Shown here: positions 6,993 to 14,165 of the stretch, piece after piece
How positions within the stretch are numbered: position 1 is the stretch's first letter
Layout: the number at the start of each line of letters is the position of its first letter
Assembly (NCBI GenBank): GCA_001412365.1
Contig: LKUE01000017.1
Coordinates: 1-14,165 of the forward strand
Length of the DNA stretch: 14,165 bases
Direction: 5' to 3'
Origin: Desulfuromonas sp. SDB
GTDB lineage: Bacteria > SDB-A
Made by a program: the position numbers and the translations under genes
The notes under the pieces: generated by a model
The model's input: the letters and a program-made list of their open reading frames with translations, nothing else
Told to the model about the DNA's origin: nothing
Databases searched by the model: none

Positions 6993-9900
6993 TAAAATCA
7001 TTCATCAGTTTAGTGCCTGATCCTCCCTCGGGTTTTACTTACCTTACTCCCTGTAAACGGGATTTATTAAGTTCTCCAGTGGCAATTTACGCCAAATGCC
7101 AGCCAGATGCTTATTCTCTTATTGAAAACTTCTCCCAACGGGTTAACGGATTGCTTATCATACCAGCCAAAAAATTCAACAGCTCCCAGATTGGTCCTAA
7201 TTTATGGCTTTTACAAGTCCCTAAAAAAATAACCGGCAATCTCCATTCAATAGCCAGCTGTTTTCTGGAAATATTCATTCACTCTCAACAATACCTGGAT
7301 GACTACAAAAGCACCAATATTGAATTAGCCCGAAGCAAGAAAATTCAAAAGCAGGCTTGGGAAAATTACAATCTTAACCTAGAGCGGCTGGTAAGGAAAA
7401 TTGAAGATCTAAGAAATGAGATATCCAGAAGAAAAAAAACAGAAAAAGCCCTCCGGGAAAGTGAAGAAAATCTCCGTACCACTTTAAATTCAATTGGAGA
7501 CGCAGTAATTGCCACTGATATCTCCGGAGCAGTAATTCGCATGAATAAAGTTGCCCAGAAGATTACCGGTTGGAAATTAAGTGAAGCTTATGGGCATCCC
7601 CTGACTGAAATTTTTAAAATCATTAATTCCAAAACCAGGAAGTCCATCCGCAATCCTGTAGAAAAAGTTATTAATCGAAAAAAAGTTGTCGGCTTATCCG
7701 ATCACACCATACTAGTCGCCAAGGATGGGAAAGAATATCAGATTTCTGACTCCGCTGCCCCCATCAAGGATGATCAGGATAAAATTACGGGGGTAGTTAT
7801 GGTCTTTCGAGATGTTTCTGAAGAATATAAAATAAGAGAAAAAGTCCGGGAGCTGGCTACTATTGCCGAACAGGCTATCGAAGGGATTATGATGGTGGAT
7901 TTACAGGGAAAATTACTCTACTGCAACCAAGCCTGGGCACAGTTGCATGGCTATGAAAATCCTGCTGAGTTGATAAATCAAGATCCCCGGTTATTTCACA
8001 CCTCTGCTCAGTACGATGAAGAAGTAATTCCTTTTGTTGAAAATGTTCTAAAGCATGGATATTGGGTTGGTGAAGTAGGGCATGTTAGAAATGACGGGAG
8101 TACTTTCATTGCAAAGATGAGTTCAAATCTACTTAAAGATAAAAACGGCAAACCTTATGCAGTAGCAACCTTTGCTCAAGATATAACTGAATCCAAACAA
8201 GCTGAAAAAGCTCTAACCCACAGGATTGAATTTGAAAAGCTGGTATCTCGAATTTTATCTGAACTCGCCAGTGTCTCCAGTGAAAGCATTGATCCGGTTA
8301 TTGACAGTTCCCTTGCCAGTTTAGGTAAATTTATTAATGCTGACCGGATTAACATATTCCAATTTAACCACAATTTTACTTCGATGGATAATACCTATGA
8401 ATGGTGCAGAGAGGGAATTGAAAGACATAGAGATAAGCTTCAGGATATCAACTTAAATAATTTCCAACGGTTTATGGAAAAATTATCAAATTTCAAAAAT
8501 TTATATTTTCCCAACATCTCTGAAATTAGTTCTCAACCTCATTTTAAAATGTGGAAAAAATATCATCAAAACATAAAATCGCTGGTCATGGTTCCTATGG
8601 AATCATCGGGGAAATTAACCGGATTTTTGGGAGTGGAAACTATAAATAATTACATGACCTGGAGTGAAGATGATCAAAACTTGTTGCGATTTGTCGCCGA
8701 AACTTTTATCCATGCTATTGAAAGAAACAAGGTTGATAAAAAACTAAGGGAAAGCGAACAGCGTTTCCGGGAGTTGACTGAATTACTCCCCGAAACAATT
8801 ATCGAGGTTAACCAAGATTTAAAAATCACCTACGCTAACCAAAAAATGTTTAATCTTTTTGGCTACTCTCACCAGGATTTTAAGCAGGGGCTTAGCTGGA
8901 TAGACATGGTTATTTCTGAGCAGCAGGAATTAGTTGTCTCAAATAATTTAAGGAGATTAAGAGGAGAAAAAATTGGAGCAATTGAATACACCGCTAAGCG
9001 AAAAAATGGGTCCACTTTTCCCATGTTATATCATGCCAATGTAATTCAAAATGAAAAACAGATTACCGGTTTAAGGGGAATAATTATTGACCTCACCGAA
9101 CACAAAAGAGTTGAACAGGAGCAGTTAAAACTGCAAAAACTTGAATCAATAGGTATGTTAGCTGGAGGAATCGCCCACGATTTCAACAATTTACTTTCCG
9201 GTCTTTTCGGGAATATTGAAATGGCTAAGATGTTTCTGGAACCTGGTCATAAATCATATGAATTTCTGGACATTGCCAACAAGTCTATGGAAATTGCCAC
9301 TAATTTAACTAACCAACTGCTAACTTTCGCCAAGGGAGGGGAACCGGTTAAGGAAACATTATCTATGGGAGATATTTTAATTGAGTCAGCCCAATTTTCT
9401 CTGAGAGGAAGTAATATTAAACTGGAAACAAATATCGCTGCGGATCTGTGGACAGTGGAAGCAGATAAAGGTCAAATGAGTCAAGTTGTCAGCAATTTAA
9501 TTATAAATGCCCAGCAGTCTATGCCCACCGGCGGCATCATAACTTTAGAAGCATGCAATGTAACTACTTCCAGAGGGAGGGAAGTTAAAATTACAGTTAA
9601 AGATCAAGGGGTGGGGATTCTGCCCAAGCATCTCGATAAAATTTTTGATCCATATTTTACCACTAAACAACATGGCAGTGGTCTGGGAATGACCATAACT
9701 TATTCTATAATCAGCAAGCATAAGGGAACCATTAATGTTGATTCAGAAATCAACAGCGGCACTACTATTACTATCTTTCTTCCCACCTCAAAAACCCCCT
9801 CTACAAATACTGTTCTGACTGATTCTGAAGGTGATTTAAAACACAGTATTGACCGAGCCAATATATTACTTCTCGATGATGAGGAATTAGTAATTGAAGT

Positions 9901-10234
9901 TTTAGGTTCAATGCTGGAGATGATGGGGCATAAAGTAAGTTATGCATCCAATGGAAAAGAAGCAGTAGACAAGTATGAACAATCTCTATCCACTAATGAA
10001 TTTTTTGATCTAGTGATAACTGACTTAACCATTCCTGGTGAGATGGGGGGCAAAGAAGTAGCGGAAAAAATCTTAGCTCTGCATCCCCCGGCAAAGATAA
10101 TATTATCAAGCGGTTATGCTACCGATCCTATAATTGCAAACTACCAAGATTACGGGTTTAAATCGAGATTAGTAAAACCTTTTAATTTCGATGATTTAAA
10201 ACAGGTAATTGGAAAGGTGCTTAAATCAGAATAA
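6989..10234 (+). CDS. Soluble PAS/GAF hybrid histidine kinase with C-terminal receiver, partner of FIST
   Basis: A 1081-residue cytoplasmic hybrid kinase. Residues 1-105 form a small domain I cannot assign (two cysteines, C22 and C37). A coiled coil (about 105-165) links it to PAS1 (158-285), PAS2 (286-402), a GAF domain (about 410-585) and PAS3 (588-705). The kinase core follows: H-box GIAHDFNNLL with phospho-accepting H730, N-box NLIINAQ (N840), G1 DQGVG (D872), FDPYFTTK and G2 GSGLG (896-900). The C-terminal receiver (956-1080) has acidic D963/D964, phospho-acceptor D1012, S1040/S1041 and K1063 (VKPF), so it should be active. It has no transmembrane segment, so it senses internal signals, likely including those bound by FIST and by the PAS/GAF domains. 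With the receiver as its last domain and no output domain, it must pass phosphate to an Hpt protein or act as its own phosphate sink. The stop is a run of TAA-type triplets at 10232 onward. Confidence 0.95.
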   Translation: MIKSFISLVPDPPSGFTYLTPCKRDLLSSPVAIYAKCQPDAYSLIENFSQRVNGLLIIPAKKFNSSQIGPNLWLLQVPKKITGNLHSIASCFLEIFIHSQQYLDDYKSTNIELARSKKIQKQAWENYNLNLERLVRKIEDLRNEISRRKKTEKALRESEENLRTTLNSIGDAVIATDISGAVIRMNKVAQKITGWKLSEAYGHPLTEIFKIINSKTRKSIRNPVEKVINRKKVVGLSDHTILVAKDGKEYQISDSAAPIKDDQDKITGVVMVFRDVSEEYKIREKVRELATIAEQAIEGIMMVDLQGKLLYCNQAWAQLHGYENPAELINQDPRLFHTSAQYDEEVIPFVENVLKHGYWVGEVGHVRNDGSTFIAKMSSNLLKDKNGKPYAVATFAQDITESKQAEKALTHRIEFEKLVSRILSELASVSSESIDPVIDSSLASLGKFINADRINIFQFNHNFTSMDNTYEWCREGIERHRDKLQDINLNNFQRFMEKLSNFKNLYFPNISEISSQPHFKMWKKYHQNIKSLVMVPMESSGKLTGFLGVETINNYMTWSEDDQNLLRFVAETFIHAIERNKVDKKLRESEQRFRELTELLPETIIEVNQDLKITYANQKMFNLFGYSHQDFKQGLSWIDMVISEQQELVVSNNLRRLRGEKIGAIEYTAKRKNGSTFPMLYHANVIQNEKQITGLRGIIIDLTEHKRVEQEQLKLQKLESIGMLAGGIAHDFNNLLSGLFGNIEMAKMFLEPGHKSYEFLDIANKSMEIATNLTNQLLTFAKGGEPVKETLSMGDILIESAQFSLRGSNIKLETNIAADLWTVEADKGQMSQVVSNLIINAQQSMPTGGIITLEACNVTTSRGREVKITVKDQGVGILPKHLDKIFDPYFTTKQHGSGLGMTITYSIISKHKGTINVDSEINSGTTITIFLPTSKTPSTNTVLTDSEGDLKHSIDRANILLLDDEELVIEVLGSMLEMMGHKVSYASNGKEAVDKYEQSLSTNEFFDLVITDLTIPGEMGGKEVAEKILALHPPAKIILSSGYATDPIIANYQDYGFKSRLVKPFNFDDLKQVIGKVLKSE

Positions 10235-10272
10235 TAATAATGAGTTCAACTGATATAATTAAATCAACTGAA

Positions 10273-10306
10273 TAGCTTGATATAAAACTAAGCTGGGTTA
10301 TATTAT
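10273..10306 (+). promoter_or_regulatory. Candidate promoter and weak hairpin before the second kinase gene
   Basis: TTGATA (10277-10282), with a 16-bp spacer to TATATT (10299-10304) or an 18-bp spacer to TATTAT (10301-10306), resembles a sigma-70 promoter, five of six bases at each element. It overlaps a small inverted repeat, AGCTT (10274-10278)/AAGCT (10290-10294), extendable by G-U pairs. An 8-bp direct repeat TCAACTGA lies just upstream (10246-10253 and 10264-10271, 18 bp apart). The 107-bp gap thus probably gives the second kinase its own start site, although read-through from the FIST operon is possible because no strong terminator is seen. Confidence 0.4.
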
Positions 10307-10341
10307 TTTAAATTAATTTGAAAAAAGGAAAAAATAATTAA

Positions 10342-13095
10342 ATGTCAGATCAACAAAATCCTTCTTATCAGGAATTAAAAAACCAGCTGGATAATATTAA
10401 AAAATCATATGAACAAGAACAGTCCTTGCTAACTCAGATTATCAACAACAGCGCAGTGGGCATAACTGTAGTTGACGCTCAGGGAAAAATCACCTTTGCC
10501 AATCAAAGGGCAATTGACATTTTGGGATTAACCAAAAATCAATTATCCCATGTATTGTACAATGACCCCGGCTGGCATATAACTGATTTCAATGGCAATC
10601 CCTATCCTGAAGAAAAGCTGCCTTTTAATCTGGTTAAAAAAAACAACCAGCCTGTATATGACATAAGGCATACTATAACCAAACCTGATGGAGATAAAAT
10701 ATACCTGAGTATTAACGGTTCTCCGGTTTACAATAAGCAGGATGAATTTAACGGCATGATTGCAACCGTAGAAGATATAACCAGACAAGAGAAAGTGGAG
10801 AAAGCCCTGCAGGAAAGTGAAGCTAGATTCAGAGGTATTTTTGAAAACATCTCCATAGGGATGTACCGAACCACTCCGGATGGGCAGATATTAATGGCAA
10901 ATTCAGCATTAATTGAAATGCTGGGATACTCTTCTTTTGCCGAACTTTCCCAGGTAAATCTCAATGAGGAGGGTTATGCTCCTGAATATCCCCGTTCAAT
11001 ATTTAAGCATCTAATTGAAACCAATGGTAAAGTATCCGGTCTTGAATCTGCCTGGATTAAAAGTGATGGCACTACAATTTTTATCAGGGAAAATGCAAAA
11101 TGTATTAAAGACAAAGATGGAAATATCCTTTACTACGAAGGAACCACTGAAGATATAACCAAACGTAAACTTGCCGAACAAGCTTTGGAAAAAAATGAAA
11201 AATTTTTAAAAGATGTCTTTGATGCAATTCAGGACGGCTTGAGTATTTTAAGTCCTGATCTTGAAGTAATTAAAACCAACCGATGGATGGAACATAAATA
11301 CAGCAGTCAGATCCCTCTTGTGGGAAAGAAATGTTATTCAGTTTATCAGAACCGAGATGATCCCTGCCCCTGGTGTCCCAGTATTAAAACATTAAAAGAC
11401 GGGATGACCCATACTGAAGTAGTTCCCTTTCCTTGTTCAGAAAATCCAAGCGGGTGGATAGAGCTCTCTGCTTTCCCCGTAAAAAACAAACAGGGGGAAG
11501 TGATCAATGTAATTGAATATGTTAAAGATATCACTGACCGAATTAAAGCAGAACGATACAACCGTGAACGTCAACTTTATTTGGAAAGCGTAGTTTCTTC
11601 TGCTCCTGATGCTATTATCACCCTGGATGGTCATAACAGGATTTTAGACTGGAACCAAGGAGCAATTAATTTATTTGGTTTTGATAAGAAAGAAGTATTG
11701 GGGAAAAATATTGATCAATTGATAGCCAGAGAAAATCTATTAGAACAAGCCAAAAGATTCACTGAACAAGTAGCCCAAAGGGGAACTCTGCAACCTACTG
11801 AAACTGTTCGCTATCATAAAGACGGAACAAAATTAAATGTTATTGTATCCGGAGCCCAAATTGTAGTTGATGGGGACTTAGTGGGTATTGTGGCAATTTA
11901 CACTGATATCACTGAATTAAAAAAAGTTCAACAAGAACGGGTAAGCTTGAAACAGCAGTTCAATCAAGTTCAAAGATTGGAATCTATTGGAAGACTAGCC
12001 GGAGGAATTGCCCACGATTTAAATAATTTACTATCTCCAATTCTGGGATACAGCGAGATGTTACTGGAAGATGCAGTAGAAGAAGAAGAAAGAGGCGAAT
12101 TGCTTGAAGAAATCATCAAAGCCAGTAACCGGGCTAGAGATCTGGTCGGTCAGCTTTTAGCGTTCAGCCGAAAACAAAATCTCGAATTTAAAAACATAGA
12201 TTTAAATTCTCTACTGCAAAATTTTGAAAAACTTCTTCGCAGAACTATCAGGGAGGACATTTCAATTAACTTAAAATTAGCCCCTTCCCTGCCCCTGATT
12301 AACGGAGACAGCGGTCAACTGGAGCAGGTATTAATGAACCTGGCAGTTAACGCCCAGGATGCCATGCCTCAGGGAGGGAAGCTATCTATTGAAACTTCCA
12401 CAGTGGAATTGGATGAAAACTATGCTGCCAAACATGAAGGAGTTGAACCCGGCCCCTATGTTATGGTTTTAGTAAGTGATACCGGATATGGTATGGATAA
12501 CCAGACTAAAGAACATATTTTTGAACCCTTTTTTACTACCAAAGAAAAAGAAAGGGGTACCGGATTAGGATTGGCTACTGTCTACGGCATTGTCAAACAA
12601 CATATGGGAAATATCTGGGTTTACAGTGAACCGGATAAAGGTACTTCTTTTAAAATTTACTTTCCTCCATCCACAAAACTCACTAAACCTGAACATCAAC
12701 ATACTGCAAAAAAGGTAAATTTGCAGGGATCTGAAAACATTTTACTAGTTGAAGATGACCAGCATGTCAGAAATCTCGCCTTAAGTATCTTAAAATTAAA
12801 GGGCTATAACGTAATATCAGCGGAAAGTGGAAGGAAAGCAGTTGATTTGCTGAAGGATTATAAGGGAAAAATTGATTTAATCTTAACCGATGTAGTTATG
12901 CCAGAGATAAATGGCAGGCAACTTTACGAAATTGTAGCAAAAACCTATCCCCAGGTTAAAGTACTGTACATGTCCGGTTACAGTGAAAATGTTATTGCCC
13001 ATCATGGAATTATTGATGCTTCCATCAATTTCATCCAAAAACCTTTTTCTCTAAAAGCATTAGCGATAAAAGTCAGGGAAGTTTTAGATAAATGA
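10342..13095 (+). CDS. Four-PAS soluble hybrid histidine kinase with C-terminal receiver
   Basis: A 917-residue cytoplasmic kinase. After a short coiled N-terminus come four PAS units: about 28-150, 158-276, 284-400 and 408-528. The third holds a cysteine cluster, C331 in GKKCYSVY and C342/C345 in PCPWCP, plus C365. The kinase core has H-box GIAHDLNNLL (H558), N-box NLAVNAQDAM (N670), G1 DTGYGMD (D713), FEPFFTTK and G2 GTGLGLATVYGIV. The receiver (798-917) has E804/D805/D806, phospho-acceptor D850 (ILTDVVMPEING), S878 and K900 (QKPF), all intact. Its architecture parallels the preceding kinase, but it lacks the unassigned N-terminal domain and GAF and is clearly not a recent copy. There is no membrane segment and no output domain beyond the receiver. 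The ATG at 10342 has AAGGA about 12 nt upstream. The gene ends 32 bp from a convergent gene with no obvious terminator hairpin between them. Confidence 0.95.
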   Translation: MSDQQNPSYQELKNQLDNIKKSYEQEQSLLTQIINNSAVGITVVDAQGKITFANQRAIDILGLTKNQLSHVLYNDPGWHITDFNGNPYPEEKLPFNLVKKNNQPVYDIRHTITKPDGDKIYLSINGSPVYNKQDEFNGMIATVEDITRQEKVEKALQESEARFRGIFENISIGMYRTTPDGQILMANSALIEMLGYSSFAELSQVNLNEEGYAPEYPRSIFKHLIETNGKVSGLESAWIKSDGTTIFIRENAKCIKDKDGNILYYEGTTEDITKRKLAEQALEKNEKFLKDVFDAIQDGLSILSPDLEVIKTNRWMEHKYSSQIPLVGKKCYSVYQNRDDPCPWCPSIKTLKDGMTHTEVVPFPCSENPSGWIELSAFPVKNKQGEVINVIEYVKDITDRIKAERYNRERQLYLESVVSSAPDAIITLDGHNRILDWNQGAINLFGFDKKEVLGKNIDQLIARENLLEQAKRFTEQVAQRGTLQPTETVRYHKDGTKLNVIVSGAQIVVDGDLVGIVAIYTDITELKKVQQERVSLKQQFNQVQRLESIGRLAGGIAHDLNNLLSPILGYSEMLLEDAVEEEERGELLEEIIKASNRARDLVGQLLAFSRKQNLEFKNIDLNSLLQNFEKLLRRTIREDISINLKLAPSLPLINGDSGQLEQVLMNLAVNAQDAMPQGGKLSIETSTVELDENYAAKHEGVEPGPYVMVLVSDTGYGMDNQTKEHIFEPFFTTKEKERGTGLGLATVYGIVKQHMGNIWVYSEPDKGTSFKIYFPPSTKLTKPEHQHTAKKVNLQGSENILLVEDDQHVRNLALSILKLKGYNVISAESGRKAVDLLKDYKGKIDLILTDVVMPEINGRQLYEIVAKTYPQVKVLYMSGYSENVIAHHGIIDASINFIQKPFSLKALAIKVREVLDK

Positions 13096-13127
13096 ATCCG
13101 GCTTTAGCTTAGCATTTACATACTATA

Positions 13128-14165
13128 TCAGAGGATTATCTTTTCAATATATTTTGAATTCATCAGCCTGGCAACTGACATATAATTCAAATTAAAGGTA
13201 ATATTGTCTCCCACTTTATATTTTGATTTTTTTGAACTGATCCCTACATCATAAACGGTCATATCCGAAGTGGTGCCGATGAAATTGATGTTTCTATCCT
13301 TTGGTATCAGTTGATCTACATCTACGTCTAAAATGCCGAAATCCAGTATCGCCCTGTATATCTTATCTCCCTGATTTAAATTTTCCTGGTCATAATGACC
13401 TACATTTCCTTCTATTAAATTACCTTCTGGAACCGGGCTTTTCTTCTCTAATTCAATGATGTGGGCATTGTATTGAAATGCATCAACTGATAAATTCCGG
13501 AATTTTTTATTAGTAAACGGAGAGGTGCCCAAAAATACAGCTTCTCCTATTCTGAAATGATTTACTTTTGAGGGGATTTTATTCCTGCTCACCAATGGCA
13601 AAGTTACCGAACTACCTCCGGAAATCAGCTGAATATTGTGTTTGAATTTTGCTTCCAGAAGCTCACGGTACAAAACTAATTGAATTAACTTATCATAGGT
13701 GGGTTCAACTCCATACATGCAGCCTAAATTTGTACCCACTCCGATAACATCAATATTGTCCATATCGAAAACCCGCTGATAAAAATCAATTACATTTTCC
13801 CTCATGATTCCTTCTCTTAATTCTCCCATTTCAATCATAATAATGATGGAATGTTTTTTGCCAATTTTACCAGCTTCTTCATTTAATTTTTCTATGGTCT
13901 GATAGGAAGTATTCAGGGAGATATCAGCATACTTTACTACTGACTTAATATGCTTCACTGCCGGCGGTTTAATGTACATCGTCCTGATATCCGGATTTAT
14001 ACTTTTAATAACTTTAAGATTGGATAATCTGGAATCACCTACAGAATGGCTTTTTTTTATGGATGGATGAAACAGTATCTCTTTTAATATTCTCCGATTA
14101 CCCGAGAGGACCTTTACAATAATTGACCATTGAATATCATGCCTGCTTAAAAAATTATCAATTTT
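13128..14165 (-). CDS. PLP-dependent amino-acid racemase, alanine/ornithine racemase family (5' end outside window)
   Basis: The frame is open from the TGA stop (complement of 13128-13130) to the right edge, giving 345 visible residues. The methionine encoded at 13977-13979 is internal: the 62 residues before it in the same frame are clearly family sequence. They contain IIVKVLSGN, with the expected PLP lysine at fragment residue 18 (codon complement of 14112-14114), and GDSRLSNL at 43-50. Further conserved motifs are the YADISLN strand, MGELREGI, GVGTNLGC, the phosphate-binding SGGSSVTL (fragment 182-189), FRIGEAVFLG and, near the C-terminus, GTTSDMTVYD. The fold is an alanine-racemase N-terminal TIM barrel with a small C-terminal domain. 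Known members of about 350 residues racemise ornithine or alanine, so only some 10-20 residues are probably missing. It converges on the kinase gene and is transcribed separately. The substrate cannot be decided from sequence alone. Confidence 0.88.
   Translation of the reverse strand, partial: KIDNFLSRHDIQWSIIVKVLSGNRRILKEILFHPSIKKSHSVGDSRLSNLKVIKSINPDIRTMYIKPPAVKHIKSVVKYADISLNTSYQTIEKLNEEAGKIGKKHSIIIMIEMGELREGIMRENVIDFYQRVFDMDNIDVIGVGTNLGCMYGVEPTYDKLIQLVLYRELLEAKFKHNIQLISGGSSVTLPLVSRNKIPSKVNHFRIGEAVFLGTSPFTNKKFRNLSVDAFQYNAHIIELEKKSPVPEGNLIEGNVGHYDQENLNQGDKIYRAILDFGILDVDVDQLIPKDRNINFIGTTSDMTVYDVGISSKKSKYKVGDNITFNLNYMSVARLMNSKYIEKIIL

Noticed and set aside
10273-10295. Inverted repeat AGCTT/AAGCT as a terminator of the FIST-kinase operon
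   Set aside because: The stem is 5 bp plus two G-U pairs with a 9-nt loop, and the downstream sequence is not a clean T tract; it overlaps a better promoter match.
10543-11634. Several antisense open frames of 65-81 codons inside the second kinase gene, and similar ones at 1795-2001 and 8176-8373
   Set aside because: They lie wholly within well-supported genes, have no ribosome-binding sites or recognisable domains, and their sequences look like the reverse of coding DNA.
10342-13095. Tandem duplication of the two hybrid kinase genes
   Set aside because: Similarity is limited to the expected PAS, kinase and receiver motifs; domain number and order differ (GAF and the unassigned N-terminal domain are absent here).
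13096-13127. Bidirectional terminator between the convergent kinase and racemase genes
   Set aside because: The 32-bp gap holds only imperfect GCTTTAGC/GCTTAGC-type repeats and no stem with a T tail.
1-14165. CRISPR array, tRNA/rRNA genes, insertion-sequence ends or prophage genes
   Set aside because: No regularly spaced direct repeats, no cloverleaf or rRNA-like sequence, and no transposase, integrase or terminal inverted repeats were seen.

Overview
The window is AT-rich bacterial DNA with six sizeable protein genes, one gene fragment at each edge-related position (the first and last genes run off the window), and one probable small relic. Nothing in it fixes the species. Start signals are mixed: some genes have a clear Shine-Dalgarno (the FIST gene and its partner kinase), while the cyclase and MarR-GNAT genes have none that I can see. 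The PAS-rich hybrid kinases, large sAC-type cyclase and ornithine/alanine-racemase-family protein resemble the gene content of AT-rich anaerobes such as Cloacimonadota, Halanaerobiales or Desulfobacterota-like lineages, but that is only an impression.

Layout. Positions 2-325 hold the C-terminal end of a glycine-rich membrane protein. Twelve bases later a 1304-residue signalling protein starts (338-4252). It has two class III nucleotide cyclase domains, a P-loop ATPase module and a long array of 42-residue TPR units, which is the domain order of animal soluble adenylyl cyclase (sAC). A 74-bp gap containing a dyad leads to a MarR-type repressor fused to a GNAT acetyltransferase (4327-5292). From 5293 to 5834 there is no convincing intact gene: it holds what looks like a frameshifted small lipoprotein gene, then a strong extended -10 promoter and a leader with two stem-loops. 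That leader precedes a FIST sensory protein (5835-6992), whose stop codon overlaps the TTG start of a hybrid histidine kinase (6989-10234). A second hybrid histidine kinase (10342-13095) follows after 107 bp, probably with its own promoter. On the opposite strand, a PLP-dependent racemase of the alanine/ornithine racemase family (13128-14165) converges on it and runs off the right edge.

How the genes may work together. This is a signal-transduction island. The FIST protein and the kinase with its unassigned N-terminal region appear to form one translationally coupled sensor unit. Both kinases are soluble, carry several PAS domains, and end in a receiver domain, so phosphate must leave through partners that are not in this window (an Hpt protein or another regulator). 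No DNA-binding response regulator is present. The cyclase would add a cAMP (or cGMP) branch whose ATPase-TPR tail probably senses or docks protein partners. The MarR-GNAT protein is the only DNA-binding regulator seen. FIST domains have been proposed to bind small ligands such as amino acids, so the amino-acid racemase at the end is suggestive but not proof of a link.
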